64,000 nt of DNA, from assembly GCA_910585685.1 (NCBI GenBank), contig CAJUEO010000004.1, forward strand, positions 1-64,000. The letters run 5' to 3'. This stretch comes from an uncultured Christensenella sp. GTDB taxonomy: Bacteria; Bacillota; Clostridia; Christensenellales; Borkfalkiaceae. Below, piece by piece: positions 25,259 through 33,382 of the stretch. The notes below the pieces were generated by a model. The model worked only from the letters and a program-made list of their open reading frames with translations, was not told the DNA's origin and did not search any database. How positions within the stretch are numbered: position 1 is the first letter of the stretch; every line of letters begins with the position of its first letter. Both the position numbers and the translations under genes were made by a program.

Positions 25259-26710
25259 ATGAAAAAATTTTTATCGTTTATCCTTGTTTTGTGCGCGTTT
25301 TGCGCGACGTTGACGATTTCTGCCTGCGCACCCGACAGCGAGGATATTTCAAGCTATGACATTTTGATTATTTACGACGAGGAAAAGGGCACCGTGACGG
25401 GCAGTATGGACTTTTGCTACTATAACTCGACCGATAATGAATTAAACGATTTAAAATTTAACCTTTTCGGCAACGCTTTCAGGGAGGGCGCGCGCTTTAA
25501 GCCCGTTTCGGAAACTTATAAAAACCGCGCCTATTACGACGGAGTAAGTTTCGGCGGTATGGAGATACAAAACGTAGAAAACTGCGCCGGCTGGGATATT
25601 GTGGGAGAGGACGAAAATATACTTGTCGTAAACCTGTTGACCCCCATATATCCCCAAGATACCGTTGATTTGAAGATATCCTACACCCTTACCTTAGCCA
25701 AGGTAAACCACCGCACGGGCATAACCGAAAACACGGTAAATTTAGGTAATTTTTACCCCGTTTTATGCGCGTATTCAGCGCAGGGTTTTGTAGAAACGCC
25801 GTACTATTACTGTGGCGACCCGTTTGTGTCGGAATGTGCAAATTATAACGTTACGGTTGATTTGCCCCCCGAATATACCGCAGCTACGAGCGGAAAACCC
25901 GTTTCCGAAAGCCAGACGGGGGACAGAAAAAAGTGCCTTTACACGCTTGACAACGCACGCGACTTCGCGCTTGTGTTATCCAAGAATTTTAAAGTTGTTT
26001 CCAACGAAGTAAACGGCGTAAACGTAAGCTATTATTACATTTCCGACGAGAACGCGCAGACGAGCTTAAACGTTGCGTGCGAAAGCTTAAAATACTTTTC
26101 CGAAGCTTTCGGCAAATATGAGTATCCCACTCTTTCGGTAGTACAAACGGGATTTTGCTACGGCGGCATGGAATACCCTGCGCTTACAATGATTGCAGAC
26201 GGGCTTGACTCTGACAACAACGTTTATACGATAGTGCACGAAAACGCGCACCAATGGTGGTACGCAATGGTTGGCAGCGACCAGGTAAACGACAGTTGGC
26301 AGGACGAAGGACTTACCGAGTATTCCACCCTTATGTTCTTTGAAAACAACCCCACTTACGGGTTTACGAGGACGGGTATAGTAAACTCCGCCACAAGCTA
26401 TTACAGAGCGTTTTTCAAAGTATATAAACAGCTTACAGGTGAAGTTGACACCCGTATGCACAGACATCTTTCAGAATATACCAACGAGCTTGAATACAAC
26501 AACATTGCTTACAACAAGGGTATAGTAATGTTCGATATGTTGAGAAAGTCGGTCGGCGACGACAAATTTGCAGCTTGCCTCAAATCATATTTCAAAAATA
26601 ACAAGGGCACTATTGCCGCACCGGAAAACCTTTTTGCCGCGTTTAAAAGCAGCGGCGTTGACCTTGACGGACTGTTCACTTCATTTATGGAAGGAAAGAT
26701 TTTAATATAA
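25259..26710 (+). CDS. M1-family metallopeptidase lipoprotein
   Basis: A 483-residue lipoprotein with signal peptide and lipobox TISAC (Cys about 23). Gluzincin signature: HENAHQWW with the third ligand Glu exactly 18 residues later in DEGLTEY, and the exopeptidase loop as GGMEYP (usually GxMEN). The N-terminal part is a beta-sandwich as in M1 enzymes, but the C-terminal helical domain is short. It probably trims peptides outside the membrane; the substrate is unknown. AGAGG precedes the ATG. Confidence 0.85.
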   Translation: MKKFLSFILVLCAFCATLTISACAPDSEDISSYDILIIYDEEKGTVTGSMDFCYYNSTDNELNDLKFNLFGNAFREGARFKPVSETYKNRAYYDGVSFGGMEIQNVENCAGWDIVGEDENILVVNLLTPIYPQDTVDLKISYTLTLAKVNHRTGITENTVNLGNFYPVLCAYSAQGFVETPYYYCGDPFVSECANYNVTVDLPPEYTAATSGKPVSESQTGDRKKCLYTLDNARDFALVLSKNFKVVSNEVNGVNVSYYYISDENAQTSLNVACESLKYFSEAFGKYEYPTLSVVQTGFCYGGMEYPALTMIADGLDSDNNVYTIVHENAHQWWYAMVGSDQVNDSWQDEGLTEYSTLMFFENNPTYGFTRTGIVNSATSYYRAFFKVYKQLTGEVDTRMHRHLSEYTNELEYNNIAYNKGIVMFDMLRKSVGDDKFAACLKSYFKNNKGTIAAPENLFAAFKSSGVDLDGLFTSFMEGKILI

Positions 26711-26715
26711 CGTTT

Positions 26716-26745
26716 CAAAGCCTCCGCCAAAGCGCGGAGGCTTTG
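26716..26745 (+). terminator. Hairpin after the M1 peptidase gene
   Basis: A 12-bp stem CAAAGCCTCCGC/GCGGAGGCTTTG with a 6-nt loop; the following T-tract is weak (AGTTTAAAT). Confidence 0.65.
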
Positions 26746-26781
26746 AGTTTAAATAGAGTAATTTAAATTTGCAACAATCGC

Positions 26782-26810
26782 TTGCAAATTTTAATATAAT
26801 GGTATATAAT
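26782..26810 (+). promoter_or_regulatory. corA promoter TTGCAA-17-TATAAT
   Basis: TTGCAA (26782-26787), 17 nt, TATAAT (26805-26810). Transcription should start near 26817, just ahead of the leader peptide. Confidence 0.7.
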
Positions 26811-26838
26811 ACTTTTACAATAAATTTTGGAGAAAGTA

Positions 26839-26877
26839 ATGGACGTTCCGGATAGTTGTTGCAACTTAATATTGTAG
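26839..26877 (+). CDS. Leader peptide upstream of corA (12 codons)
   Basis: The frame reads MDVPDSCCNLIL, with GGAG 8 nt before the ATG and a stop 30 nt before an intrinsic terminator. Size, position and adjacent alternative hairpins match a regulatory leader peptide rather than a functional protein. Leader ORFs upstream of Mg transport genes are known (mgtL, corL in Salmonella), but this sequence is not recognisably related to them. Confidence 0.55.
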   Translation: MDVPDSCCNLIL

Positions 26878-26883
26878 ACGATT

Positions 26884-26934
26884 AGTTCCGTATGAGAGTT
26901 TTATCCTGCACGGAATTATTCCGTGCATTTTTTT
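26884..26934 (+). promoter_or_regulatory. corA attenuator: terminator plus competing antiterminator
   Basis: An intrinsic terminator (9-bp stem TGCACGGAA/TTCCGTGCA, 26907-26927, then seven T) lies 25 nt before the corA start. The segment AGTTCCGT (26884-26891) can pair over 8 bp, with one G-U, to ACGGAATT (26910-26917), which is the terminator's 5' arm. The two structures are mutually exclusive, so ribosome position on the leader ORF or an ion-sensing fold could decide corA expression. Confidence 0.65.
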
Positions 26935-26959
26935 ATTCAAAAATAAAGAGGATAAGCTT

Positions 26960-27964
26960 ATGGTTAAGTACTTTATTTCCAACGAGTTCGGCAAACTCGA
27001 AAAAATAGAAAATTTCAAAGATTTTTGTTGGGTTGATATGGTTGACCCGACCGACGACGAGTGCGAGGACGTAGCTAAGTTTACGGGCGTTGCCGAAGAT
27101 ATGATTAAAGCCGCGCTCGACGAAGAAGAGCGCGCGCGTTCGGAATTTGACGAGGGATGCAGCATGTTCGTCCTCGACTGCCCCATGCTCGAAGAGGGCG
27201 CAAACGGTGACAGCTATACCACCCTTCCCCTTTCGATAATATATAATAAGAAATGTATTATTACCGTCAGTCTGAAGGGAAACACCGTTTTAAAGGACTT
27301 TATTACGGGCAGAGAAAAGGTTTACAGCGACAAGCCCGTTCACTTTGCGCTGACTTTTATGCTGAACAATGCAAAACGTTTTTTGTACTGCCTCAAACAG
27401 ATTGACAGAAAGAACCACCGCATTCAGAACGAAGTCGACAAGACGATGAAAAACGCCGAAATAATTCAATTGCTCGACCTGCAAAACTCGCTTGTCTACT
27501 TTTCCACCTCCTTGAACGCCAACGAGCGCGTACACGAAAAACTGTCAAAGGTTGAAGCCGTTGCCAAACACGAGGACTATCAGGACCTTTACGACGACGT
27601 GAGCATCGAAAACAAGCAGGCTATAGAAACCTGTAACATTTATAAAAACATACTAAGCGTTACAATGGACGCGTACGGGTCGATAATTTCCAATAACTCC
27701 AACGACTCTATGCAAAAGCTAACCATAATTACGGTATTGCTTGCCGTACCCACCATGATTGCTGGATTTTGGGGAATGAATATGCCCGTACCGGGAGAAA
27801 ACGGCGTATCGTTTTTACAGACGGGTTGGTTTTGGCTTGTTGTAATTGCAACTATAGCTCTTACCGCAATAATCGCAGTTGCGCTGATACGCGGCAACCC
27901 CTTTAAAAACAAGACGCACAAAAAGCGTAAAAAGAAGGATAAAAAAGAAAAAAAGGATAATTAG
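26960..27964 (+). CDS. corA: CorA-family magnesium/divalent cation transporter
   Basis: The 334-residue protein has the large cytosolic N-terminal funnel (1-270), two C-terminal transmembrane helices and the signature GMNMP at the end of TM1 (MIAGFWGMNMPVPGENG), which forms the pore entrance. A highly basic C-tail (KKRKKKDKKEKKDN) follows. It transports Mg2+ or related ions as a pentamer. It is preceded by a leader peptide and attenuator, suggesting expression responds to an intracellular signal, plausibly Mg2+. Confidence 0.93.
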   Translation: MVKYFISNEFGKLEKIENFKDFCWVDMVDPTDDECEDVAKFTGVAEDMIKAALDEEERARSEFDEGCSMFVLDCPMLEEGANGDSYTTLPLSIIYNKKCIITVSLKGNTVLKDFITGREKVYSDKPVHFALTFMLNNAKRFLYCLKQIDRKNHRIQNEVDKTMKNAEIIQLLDLQNSLVYFSTSLNANERVHEKLSKVEAVAKHEDYQDLYDDVSIENKQAIETCNIYKNILSVTMDAYGSIISNNSNDSMQKLTIITVLLAVPTMIAGFWGMNMPVPGENGVSFLQTGWFWLVVIATIALTAIIAVALIRGNPFKNKTHKKRKKKDKKEKKDN

Positions 27965-27970
27965 CAGCCT

Positions 27971-28171
27971 ATGCCTATTTTGCAATACCGCTGTAAGGCG
28001 TGCGGAAAGCAATTTGAAGAACTTGTAAAAAAATTCGACGACCCCGTGCTTTGCCCCGACTGTAAAAATATTGCCGAGCGAAGTTATTCGGGCAAAGTGT
28101 TTTCGGCAACGGGCGCGACGCAACGCAAGTGCAGCGGAAACTGTAAAACCTGTTCGGGCTGTTCAAAATAA
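27971..28171 (+). CDS. FmdB-type zinc ribbon protein
   Basis: The 66-residue protein is a FmdB_CxxC_SSSS domain: MPILQYRCKACGKQFEELVK, then LCPDC to complete a zinc ribbon, followed by a Ser/Cys-rich tail (CSGNCKTCSGCSK). The family is regulatory-like but functionally undefined. Seven bases after corA, with no obvious Shine-Dalgarno, so probably cotranscribed. Confidence 0.85.
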   Translation: MPILQYRCKACGKQFEELVKKFDDPVLCPDCKNIAERSYSGKVFSATGATQRKCSGNCKTCSGCSK

Positions 28172-28182
28172 AAATCAACAAT

Positions 28183-28213
28183 GACTTGTCAAATACGGCA
28201 AGTCTTTTTTTTT
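28183..28213 (+). terminator. Intrinsic terminator after the FmdB gene
   Basis: GACTTGTC pairs with GGCAAGTC (8 bp, one G-U) around a 6-nt loop, then nine T. Confidence 0.85.
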
Positions 28214-28281
28214 GCTTTTTTTGTTTATATTTTAAAAATGCGGCAATAACAACTTTGTAGCACGACTAAGGGAGGTACGGT

Positions 28282-28701
28282 TTGAAAGCTTTGAAACTTG
28301 CATTTTTAACGCTTGCAGCGGCATTAATACTGTGCGCGGTAACGGTTTTTCCGCAAAAACCGTGCTTTGAAAGCGGAGAAAGCTATACGTTTTTCGTAGG
28401 CTCAAGCTCGAAAGACTGTAAGGTTGTTACCGTAACCGAAAACGTCGCGCTCGAAAAACTTTTACTTAAAGACGTTTGCGGAGAATGCACGGAATATAAG
28501 GACTTTGACTTGGACGACATTTTAAAAAAGTATGACGGGGAGATACTTTTTTCGGAGGAGCTGTCGGACAGCGTCAATTATTATTGCCGCGCAAATTTGC
28601 CGTATTCCGTCAATTTATACGGAAAAGAGATAAACCTGCACATTTCAGTGCGAGGCGACAGTGCAAAAATAGCTTCACCGATAATTTTCGGCGGCTATTG
28701 A
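28282..28701 (+). CDS. Hypothetical secreted protein, TTG start
   Basis: I do not recognise this 139-residue protein. It starts at TTG, with GGAGG 6 nt upstream. Residues 1-25 (KALKLAFLTLAAALILCAV) form a signal peptide or anchor. The mature part has three Cys (VCGECT and a later YC) and a beta-rich C-terminus ending IIFGGY. Located 47 bp before the M23 peptidase gene on the same strand and probably cotranscribed, so a shared envelope role is possible. Confidence 0.6.
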   Translation: MKALKLAFLTLAAALILCAVTVFPQKPCFESGESYTFFVGSSSKDCKVVTVTENVALEKLLLKDVCGECTEYKDFDLDDILKKYDGEILFSEELSDSVNYYCRANLPYSVNLYGKEINLHISVRGDSAKIASPIIFGGY

Positions 28702-28748
28702 ATAAAAGGCAATTTTGCCGTCAACAACTAAAAATAAGGAGTTAAAAA

Positions 28749-29405
28749 ATGAACAACAAAGAAAGAAACAAACCCACTAAGAAGAAAGTTTTAATGTATT
28801 ACCTCATTTTGGCGGCCAGCCTTTTGGTGGTTGCCGCTGTAACCTGCGGACTTGTATTCGGCTTGCGCACGAACGACGTTACCCCTCCCGACTTCATCGA
28901 AAACCCCGATGACAACAATGACCCCGACGACGACAAGAACAATGAAGGTGAAAACCCTCCCCCCGACGAAACGGTTGACACCTCTACCGCATACGAGTTT
29001 ATCGTACCCGTAAAGGACGTAAACCTTTCGCAAGCTCACGTCTTTTACTACGACAAGACGCTTGACAGATACTGCCTGCACGAAGGTATGGACTTTAAGT
29101 GCGACGCCGGCGCAGAAGTTTTAGCGGCGGTTGACGGAACCGTTAAAAGCGTTTCGACAAACGATATGCTTTACGGCGCGGTAATTACAATCGAACACGC
29201 AGACGGCGTTACCACCGTGTATAAATTTATCGCTCCGGTCGAGAACCTTAAAGCAGGCGACAAGGTTTCGAGAGGTGACGTCATTGCTACTGTTGCCACA
29301 GCAGTCGGCACCGAAAATGCAGACGGAGACCACCTTCACTTTGAAGTATTTAAAAACAACGTTATGCAGGACCCTGACGACTATTTGGATATCATATCTA
29401 AATAA
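28749..29405 (+). CDS. Membrane-anchored M23 (LytM-type) peptidase
   Basis: The 218-residue protein has an N-terminal transmembrane anchor (about 15-40), a Pro/Asp/Asn-rich linker (45-75) and a C-terminal LytM domain with zinc-ligand motifs HEGMDF (HxxxD) and HLHFE, so both His ligands are kept. GTVKSVSTNDMLYG and IEHADGVTTVYK are typical core strands. It could cleave peptidoglycan cross-bridges. Size and anchor-linker-LytM layout resemble SpoIIQ, whose clostridial forms keep the zinc site, but no spoIID is nearby. AAGGAG precedes the ATG. Confidence 0.85.
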   Translation: MNNKERNKPTKKKVLMYYLILAASLLVVAAVTCGLVFGLRTNDVTPPDFIENPDDNNDPDDDKNNEGENPPPDETVDTSTAYEFIVPVKDVNLSQAHVFYYDKTLDRYCLHEGMDFKCDAGAEVLAAVDGTVKSVSTNDMLYGAVITIEHADGVTTVYKFIAPVENLKAGDKVSRGDVIATVATAVGTENADGDHLHFEVFKNNVMQDPDDYLDIISK

Positions 29406-29409
29406 GTTT

Positions 29410-29440
29410 AAATCCGCCCCCTTTGCGAGGCGGATTTTTT
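29410..29440 (+). terminator. Intrinsic terminator after the M23 peptidase gene
   Basis: AAATCCGCC pairs with GGCGGATTT (9 bp) around a 10-nt loop, followed by T-rich sequence. Confidence 0.85.
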
Positions 29441-29603
29441 ATTATTTAAAAAATGTTAATTTTCAAAAATATTTGTCAAATGTGTCAATTTATCACATTG
29501 TAATTATTAAATAACTGTTAAATTCACATAAATTATCGGCAATAACATAAAATAGTGTTGTAAAATAACAAAAATTAAATTTGTAAAAATTTGCAAAATG
29601 TTA
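29441..29603. other. AT-rich gap with an inverted repeat
   Basis: Part of the 305-bp stretch without a gene between the M23 gene and the 22-codon gene. It is extremely AT-rich and has an inverted repeat AATGTG/CACATT (29479-29499) resembling a transcription-factor half-site pair. I see no open frame or RNA gene. Confidence 0.4.
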
Positions 29604-29632
29604 TTGACTAACAAAAAAATTAGTGTTATATT
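29604..29632 (+). promoter_or_regulatory. Promoter TTGACT-17-TATATT (extended -10)
   Basis: TTGACT (29604-29609), 17 nt, TATATT (29627-29632), with TG one base before the -10. It drives the short transcript carrying the 22-codon gene. The leader of about 70 nt includes a hairpin ACCTTT/AAAGGT. Confidence 0.65.
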
Positions 29633-29710
29633 TATAGCGCAAACAAGGGAAATACCTTTTTGAAAGGTTAATCGGGAAATGCTTGATAATACTAATAAAT
29701 GAGGTGAATT

Positions 29711-29779
29711 ATGAGATTTTTTAATTGGCTTCGTTACATCAACAGCCTTATGTCTCCCACAAAGAGCAAGAAAAACTAA
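29711..29779 (+). CDS. 22-residue basic micro-protein, unknown function
   Basis: The frame opens MRFFNWLRYINSLMS and ends in a Lys/Ser tail (KSKKN). The first 14 residues form a strongly amphipathic aromatic/basic helix, the kind found in membrane-associating micro-proteins or toxin-like peptides. Evidence that it is a real gene: GAGGTG 7-8 nt before the ATG, its own extended -10 promoter and its own terminator at 29870, with nothing else on the transcript. I do not recognise the sequence. Confidence 0.6.
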   Translation: MRFFNWLRYINSLMSPTKSKKN

Positions 29780-29819
29780 AAGAAACTAATTGCACGAAGT
29801 ATAAAGAAAAATGAAAAAC

Positions 29820-29851
29820 GCATTGCGCTTTTTGTTTGCGAGCCGCAATGC
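29820..29851 (+). other. Stem-loop in the 3' UTR of the micro-gene transcript
   Basis: GCATTGCG pairs with CGCAATGC across a 16-nt loop, without a T-tract. It lies between the 22-codon gene and its terminator, so the transcript has a structured 3' part. Confidence 0.5.
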
Positions 29852-29869
29852 ATTAAAAACAAAAGAACG

Positions 29870-29895
29870 AAAGTCGGGCTATTGCCCGACTTTTT
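29870..29895 (+). terminator. Intrinsic terminator of the micro-gene transcript
   Basis: AAAGTCGGGC/GCCCGACTTT (10 bp) with a TATT loop and T-tract on the plus strand; it also lies just after ddl on the minus strand. Confidence 0.85.
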
Positions 29896-29898
29896 CAT

Positions 29899-31005
29899 TT
29901 ATAGCTTTGAACCACCGTTTTTTACAGAGTGCGGAGAAATGTTTTCAAGTATGCCCGTATTTATAAGCTTTTTACCGCGAACGGCGGCAAAGTCATACTC
30001 GGCTTGCTCGATAACCCTGTCGAGCACAAAACAGAAATCTTTAAATCCGCTCGACAGCAAATAGTAGGAAAGCGAGCCCGGCACCGTGTTGACTTCGCTC
30101 AAATACACTTCCCCTTCGGACAGAATAAAATCAAACCTCACTATTCCGCGCATATTTAGTTTCGAGTACACCGTTTTGGCGGTATTTTTAATTAAATGCG
30201 AGATATCACGGGGGATATCGGCAGGCATAACGCTTTTTCCGCCGCCGCAATACTTGTCGTCAAAGCTTAAAATATCTCCCCCCGTAAACGCCTCTTCGCA
30301 CTCCGAGGTAATAATTTCGTCCCTGTAAAAGTAAGCCGCACAGTTGATTTCTCTCCTGTTTGACAGGTACTTTTCGACTATTACCGCTCTGTCGTAAATT
30401 AACGCGCACTCAACGCTTTCTTTGAGCTGTTCAAGCGTTTCCGCCTTTTCCACGCCTATACTCGAACCGAGGCTTACGGGCTTGATAATGACGGGAAACT
30501 GCGGCATATTGCCGCACGAATCAAGCTGTGCCATACTTTTAACGTAAGCATAATCGGCTGTCTTTACGCCGAGAGAGGACAGTATAAGCTTAGTCAGATA
30601 CTTATCCATAAACAGCGACGATTCGAACACGTCGGCGCTTGCAAGCGGAATACCGGCAACCGTGCACGCGCCGCTCACGCCGCCGCCCTCTCCAAACCCA
30701 CCGTGACAGCAGTTTAAAGCTACGTCTATCTTAATGAATTTTTTGGGCTTTTGACGTTTATTTAAGGCATATATGCCGCCCAATCCGATAATTGCCTGCG
30801 GATTGCTTTTATATCCGCCGCCCTTGAACGAGGATATATCGGCAAGCTTTTCGCCCGTATATGACTTTCCGCTTTGCGATATGTAGAATGGCACGACCTC
30901 GTAACCGCCGCTCTTTAAAACGTTGATTGCCATTGTTCCCGTAATTACGGAAATTTCGTTTTCGTTTGAATTGCCGCCGAATATTACCAATACTGTCTTT
31001 TTCAT
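29899..31005 (-). CDS. ddl: D-alanine--D-alanine ligase
   Basis: ATP-grasp enzyme that makes D-Ala-D-Ala for peptidoglycan. The 368-residue protein has LVIFGGNSNENEISVITG, the ATP-grasp lid strand PVIIKPVSLGSSIGVEK, and FDFILSEGEVYLSEVNTVPGSLSYYL with the Mg-binding Glu/Asn pair. Last gene of the tsaE-to-ddl operon, 57 bp after murF. GGAGGTAA precedes the ATG. Confidence 0.95.
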   Translation of the reverse strand: MKKTVLVIFGGNSNENEISVITGTMAINVLKSGGYEVVPFYISQSGKSYTGEKLADISSFKGGGYKSNPQAIIGLGGIYALNKRQKPKKFIKIDVALNCCHGGFGEGGGVSGACTVAGIPLASADVFESSLFMDKYLTKLILSSLGVKTADYAYVKSMAQLDSCGNMPQFPVIIKPVSLGSSIGVEKAETLEQLKESVECALIYDRAVIVEKYLSNRREINCAAYFYRDEIITSECEEAFTGGDILSFDDKYCGGGKSVMPADIPRDISHLIKNTAKTVYSKLNMRGIVRFDFILSEGEVYLSEVNTVPGSLSYYLLSSGFKDFCFVLDRVIEQAEYDFAAVRGKKLINTGILENISPHSVKNGGSKL

Positions 31006-31062
31006 AAAAAAATTACCTCCGCTAATTTTTCAGCTTTGGTAATTCAAAATGTTTTCATTTGT

Positions 31063-32658
31063 TCAGTATATATCGGGTAAATCGTTCAAAAACAGAACTG
31101 TGTCTCCCGGCTTTAAAATTGCTTTCAATTTTTCCTGAGCCGCGTTCAAGGTTTGCACGATACATATTTTTTCGGGGTCTCCGCCGTTCTCGATGTATCC
31201 CTCTTTGACGGGAATAACAAGCGTTTCCCCGATTAAAATTACATTGTCAAGCCCTACAAGGTGCTTGCCGAGCGCGCGGTTTTCGCTCTCTTCAAGCATA
31301 CCCAGCTCTACAAGCCCCGGCGTTACGCAAATTTTGCAAGCGTTAAAGCTTTTCAAAACCTCTATTGCCGCCGCCGCACCCTTGACGTTGGAGTTGTAGC
31401 CGTCGTCAAGAATATTTACTCCGCCCGAGCAAATAAGTTGAAGCCTGTGTTCGATATAGTTCAGCTTTTCGCAAGCTTCGGCAATTTCCTTTGCGCTCAT
31501 GCCCAGCTCGTGAGCGAGCATTGCCGCTATAGCGATATTGTCAACCGCGTGCGCGCCCAGAAGCTTAGTATGCGCAGGCACCGTTTCTTTGCCGAAACAA
31601 AGTGTAAACGTACTTCCGTTGCAGTCGCTTTTTACGTCCTTCACACAGTCGACTGTAAGTTTGGGGCAGGAATATGCCTCGAATAACGCCGAACAGTCGC
31701 TTGCAATGATTGCCTTTTTACAGCCCGATAAAATTTCCCCTTTTGCCTTTACTATGTTTTCGATACTGCCGAAGCTCTCCAAATGTTGCGGACAAATACC
31801 CGTTATAAGCGAGTACTCAGGGGGACAAAACTCGCACAGCTCGGCAATATCCCCGACGTGCCTTGCACCCATTTCCGCAATAAAAAAGTCGAAATTTTGA
31901 ATGTCGTTGTTGTTAATCGACATTGCAAGCCCCATGGGCGTATTGTGCGAGTTCGGCGTTGCAAGCACCTTGAATTTGGTTGCCAGAATTTCGCAAAGAA
32001 TTTTTTTGGTGGAAGTTTTGCCGTAACTGCCCGTTATTCCGATTACCCTTATGTTTGAGCTTTTTAGCTTGGCTTTTGCCTTTCTTACAAACTTTTTATT
32101 GTGCGGAACCTCGTAAATTTTCGCGATTGAATTTGACAGCGCGAGTATCGGCATTATAAGCAAGCCGAAGAGCGACAGGGCGCAGTAACGCAAAAGCGTA
32201 AACACGCTGTTACCCCAAATAAAGTCGGCAAAATTCAAAAGCGTAACCGCCAAGTAAACCAAAATCAGAGATACGACCACTAAAACTACATACAGCCGTT
32301 TGAGCCGCGGCGTAAACGTTACGGGCACTTTGAGCGCAATTTTGTTGTCCGCCCAGATGAATACAGCGAAGAACACAGCAAAGCAGGCAAGGCTAATTAC
32401 CGCCGCCCACTCCCCCGAAAAGGAAAAACACAGCGCGACCACCGCAGTTGACAGCACGCACAGCATTGTCAAAAGAACGTGTTTGCCAAACGTCAAATTT
32501 CCCTTCTTTCTTGCCCATTTAAAGAGTTTTGTTCCGCTGTATGAAAGCGACTGCAATATGCCCGTCAAGCGGTAAAAACAGGCGCAGTACAAGAGCGCGA
32601 ACAACACGGCGCACACAACGCATTCAATTGTCTTTGGTACGGAAATAAATATGCCCAT
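31063..32658 (-). CDS. murF: MurF-type Mur ligase with N-terminal membrane domain
   Basis: The C-terminal 340 residues form a Mur ligase: GITGSYGKTSTKK (P-loop near 207-219), AEMGARHVGDI, NIAIAAMLAHELG, HRLQLI, DDGYNSNVKG, matching MurF, which adds D-Ala-D-Ala to the UDP-MurNAc tripeptide. The first about 185 residues replace the usual N-terminal UMP-binding domain with four or five hydrophobic segments and basic loops. This suggests a membrane-anchored ligase; such proteins occur in some Clostridia. Adjacent to ddl, which makes its substrate. The stop of the preceding gene abuts its ATG. Confidence 0.88.
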   Translation of the reverse strand: MGIFISVPKTIECVVCAVLFALLYCACFYRLTGILQSLSYSGTKLFKWARKKGNLTFGKHVLLTMLCVLSTAVVALCFSFSGEWAAVISLACFAVFFAVFIWADNKIALKVPVTFTPRLKRLYVVLVVVSLILVYLAVTLLNFADFIWGNSVFTLLRYCALSLFGLLIMPILALSNSIAKIYEVPHNKKFVRKAKAKLKSSNIRVIGITGSYGKTSTKKILCEILATKFKVLATPNSHNTPMGLAMSINNNDIQNFDFFIAEMGARHVGDIAELCEFCPPEYSLITGICPQHLESFGSIENIVKAKGEILSGCKKAIIASDCSALFEAYSCPKLTVDCVKDVKSDCNGSTFTLCFGKETVPAHTKLLGAHAVDNIAIAAMLAHELGMSAKEIAEACEKLNYIEHRLQLICSGGVNILDDGYNSNVKGAAAAIEVLKSFNACKICVTPGLVELGMLEESENRALGKHLVGLDNVILIGETLVIPVKEGYIENGGDPEKICIVQTLNAAQEKLKAILKPGDTVLFLNDLPDIY

Positions 32659-33381
32659 TTATAGTTCACCCAAAAAGGTTAAAATTTTTTCGTTGAATTG
32701 TTGAGGATGCTCACAAAAGCAAAAATGCCCCCCGTCCATTATTTCTAACTTACTGCCGGCAATGAGGCAATTAAAAATTTTGCCCTCCTCGTCGGGAGGC
32801 GTAACGCTATCTTCCCTGCCGTATAAAAGATAGGTCGGGTTGGTTATTTTTTGCGCGGCTTCGCGCAAGTCCTCGTTGACTATTTTTTTGTAGCTCTCCT
32901 TCATCATAGGGGAAAGCTCTCTGTATTCTTTACTGCCGAAATGGCGTTCGGCAAATTTGGGAAACAACTTTTTGACAAGTCGATAAGTCCTTACTTTGCG
33001 CATATATTTAGACGAACGCGGCTTGACAAGCCCTGCGCCACCCGTAATGACCAGACCGTCGGCAAGACAGCCGAACTCGGAAAGCAATTTTATTGCCACC
33101 CTTGCCCCGAACGAATGCGCGAGAACATGCGGTCTATCGAGGTTTAGTTTATTTATAAATTTTGCAAGCCAATCGGCATAGTCACCCACCGAAAACGCAA
33201 AATCGGTCTGTTCGCTTGCGCCGAAACAAGGAAAATCGAGCGCGGTAACGCAGTAATATTTCGACAGAAATTCAATTTGGTAATAAAAACTTTCTTTACT
33301 TGCGCCGTAGCCGTGCAGAAGAAGCAGATTTTTACCCTCTCCCACTCTCTTGTAAGAAACGAATTTACCGTCGATTAAAAT
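32659..33381 (-). CDS. Alpha/beta hydrolase, probable ATT start
   Basis: The protein has the alpha/beta hydrolase fold: LLLHGYGASKESF (oxyanion region), LDFPCFGAS, LAHSFGARVAIKLL with nucleophile Ser (GxSxG as AHSFGA), LYGREDSVTPPDE with the Asp, and GGHFCFCEHP with the catalytic His. The lipase/esterase substrate is unknown. No ATG, GTG or TTG fits a Shine-Dalgarno, but an ATT at 33381 lies 7 nt after AAGGAG in the end of rimI and adds YNILIDGKF-type residues (ILIDGKFVSYKR) typical of this fold; the alternative is GTG at 33345. Confidence 0.8.
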   Translation of the reverse strand: MLIDGKFVSYKRVGEGKNLLLLHGYGASKESFYYQIEFLSKYYCVTALDFPCFGASEQTDFAFSVGDYADWLAKFINKLNLDRPHVLAHSFGARVAIKLLSEFGCLADGLVITGGAGLVKPRSSKYMRKVRTYRLVKKLFPKFAERHFGSKEYRELSPMMKESYKKIVNEDLREAAQKITNPTYLLYGREDSVTPPDEEGKIFNCLIAGSKLEIMDGGHFCFCEHPQQFNEKILTFLGEL

Positions 33382-33382
33382 A

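Noticed and set aside
29811..29960. Frame starting MKNALRF after the micro-gene
   Set aside because: It runs through the terminator into antisense ddl and has no proper ribosome site.
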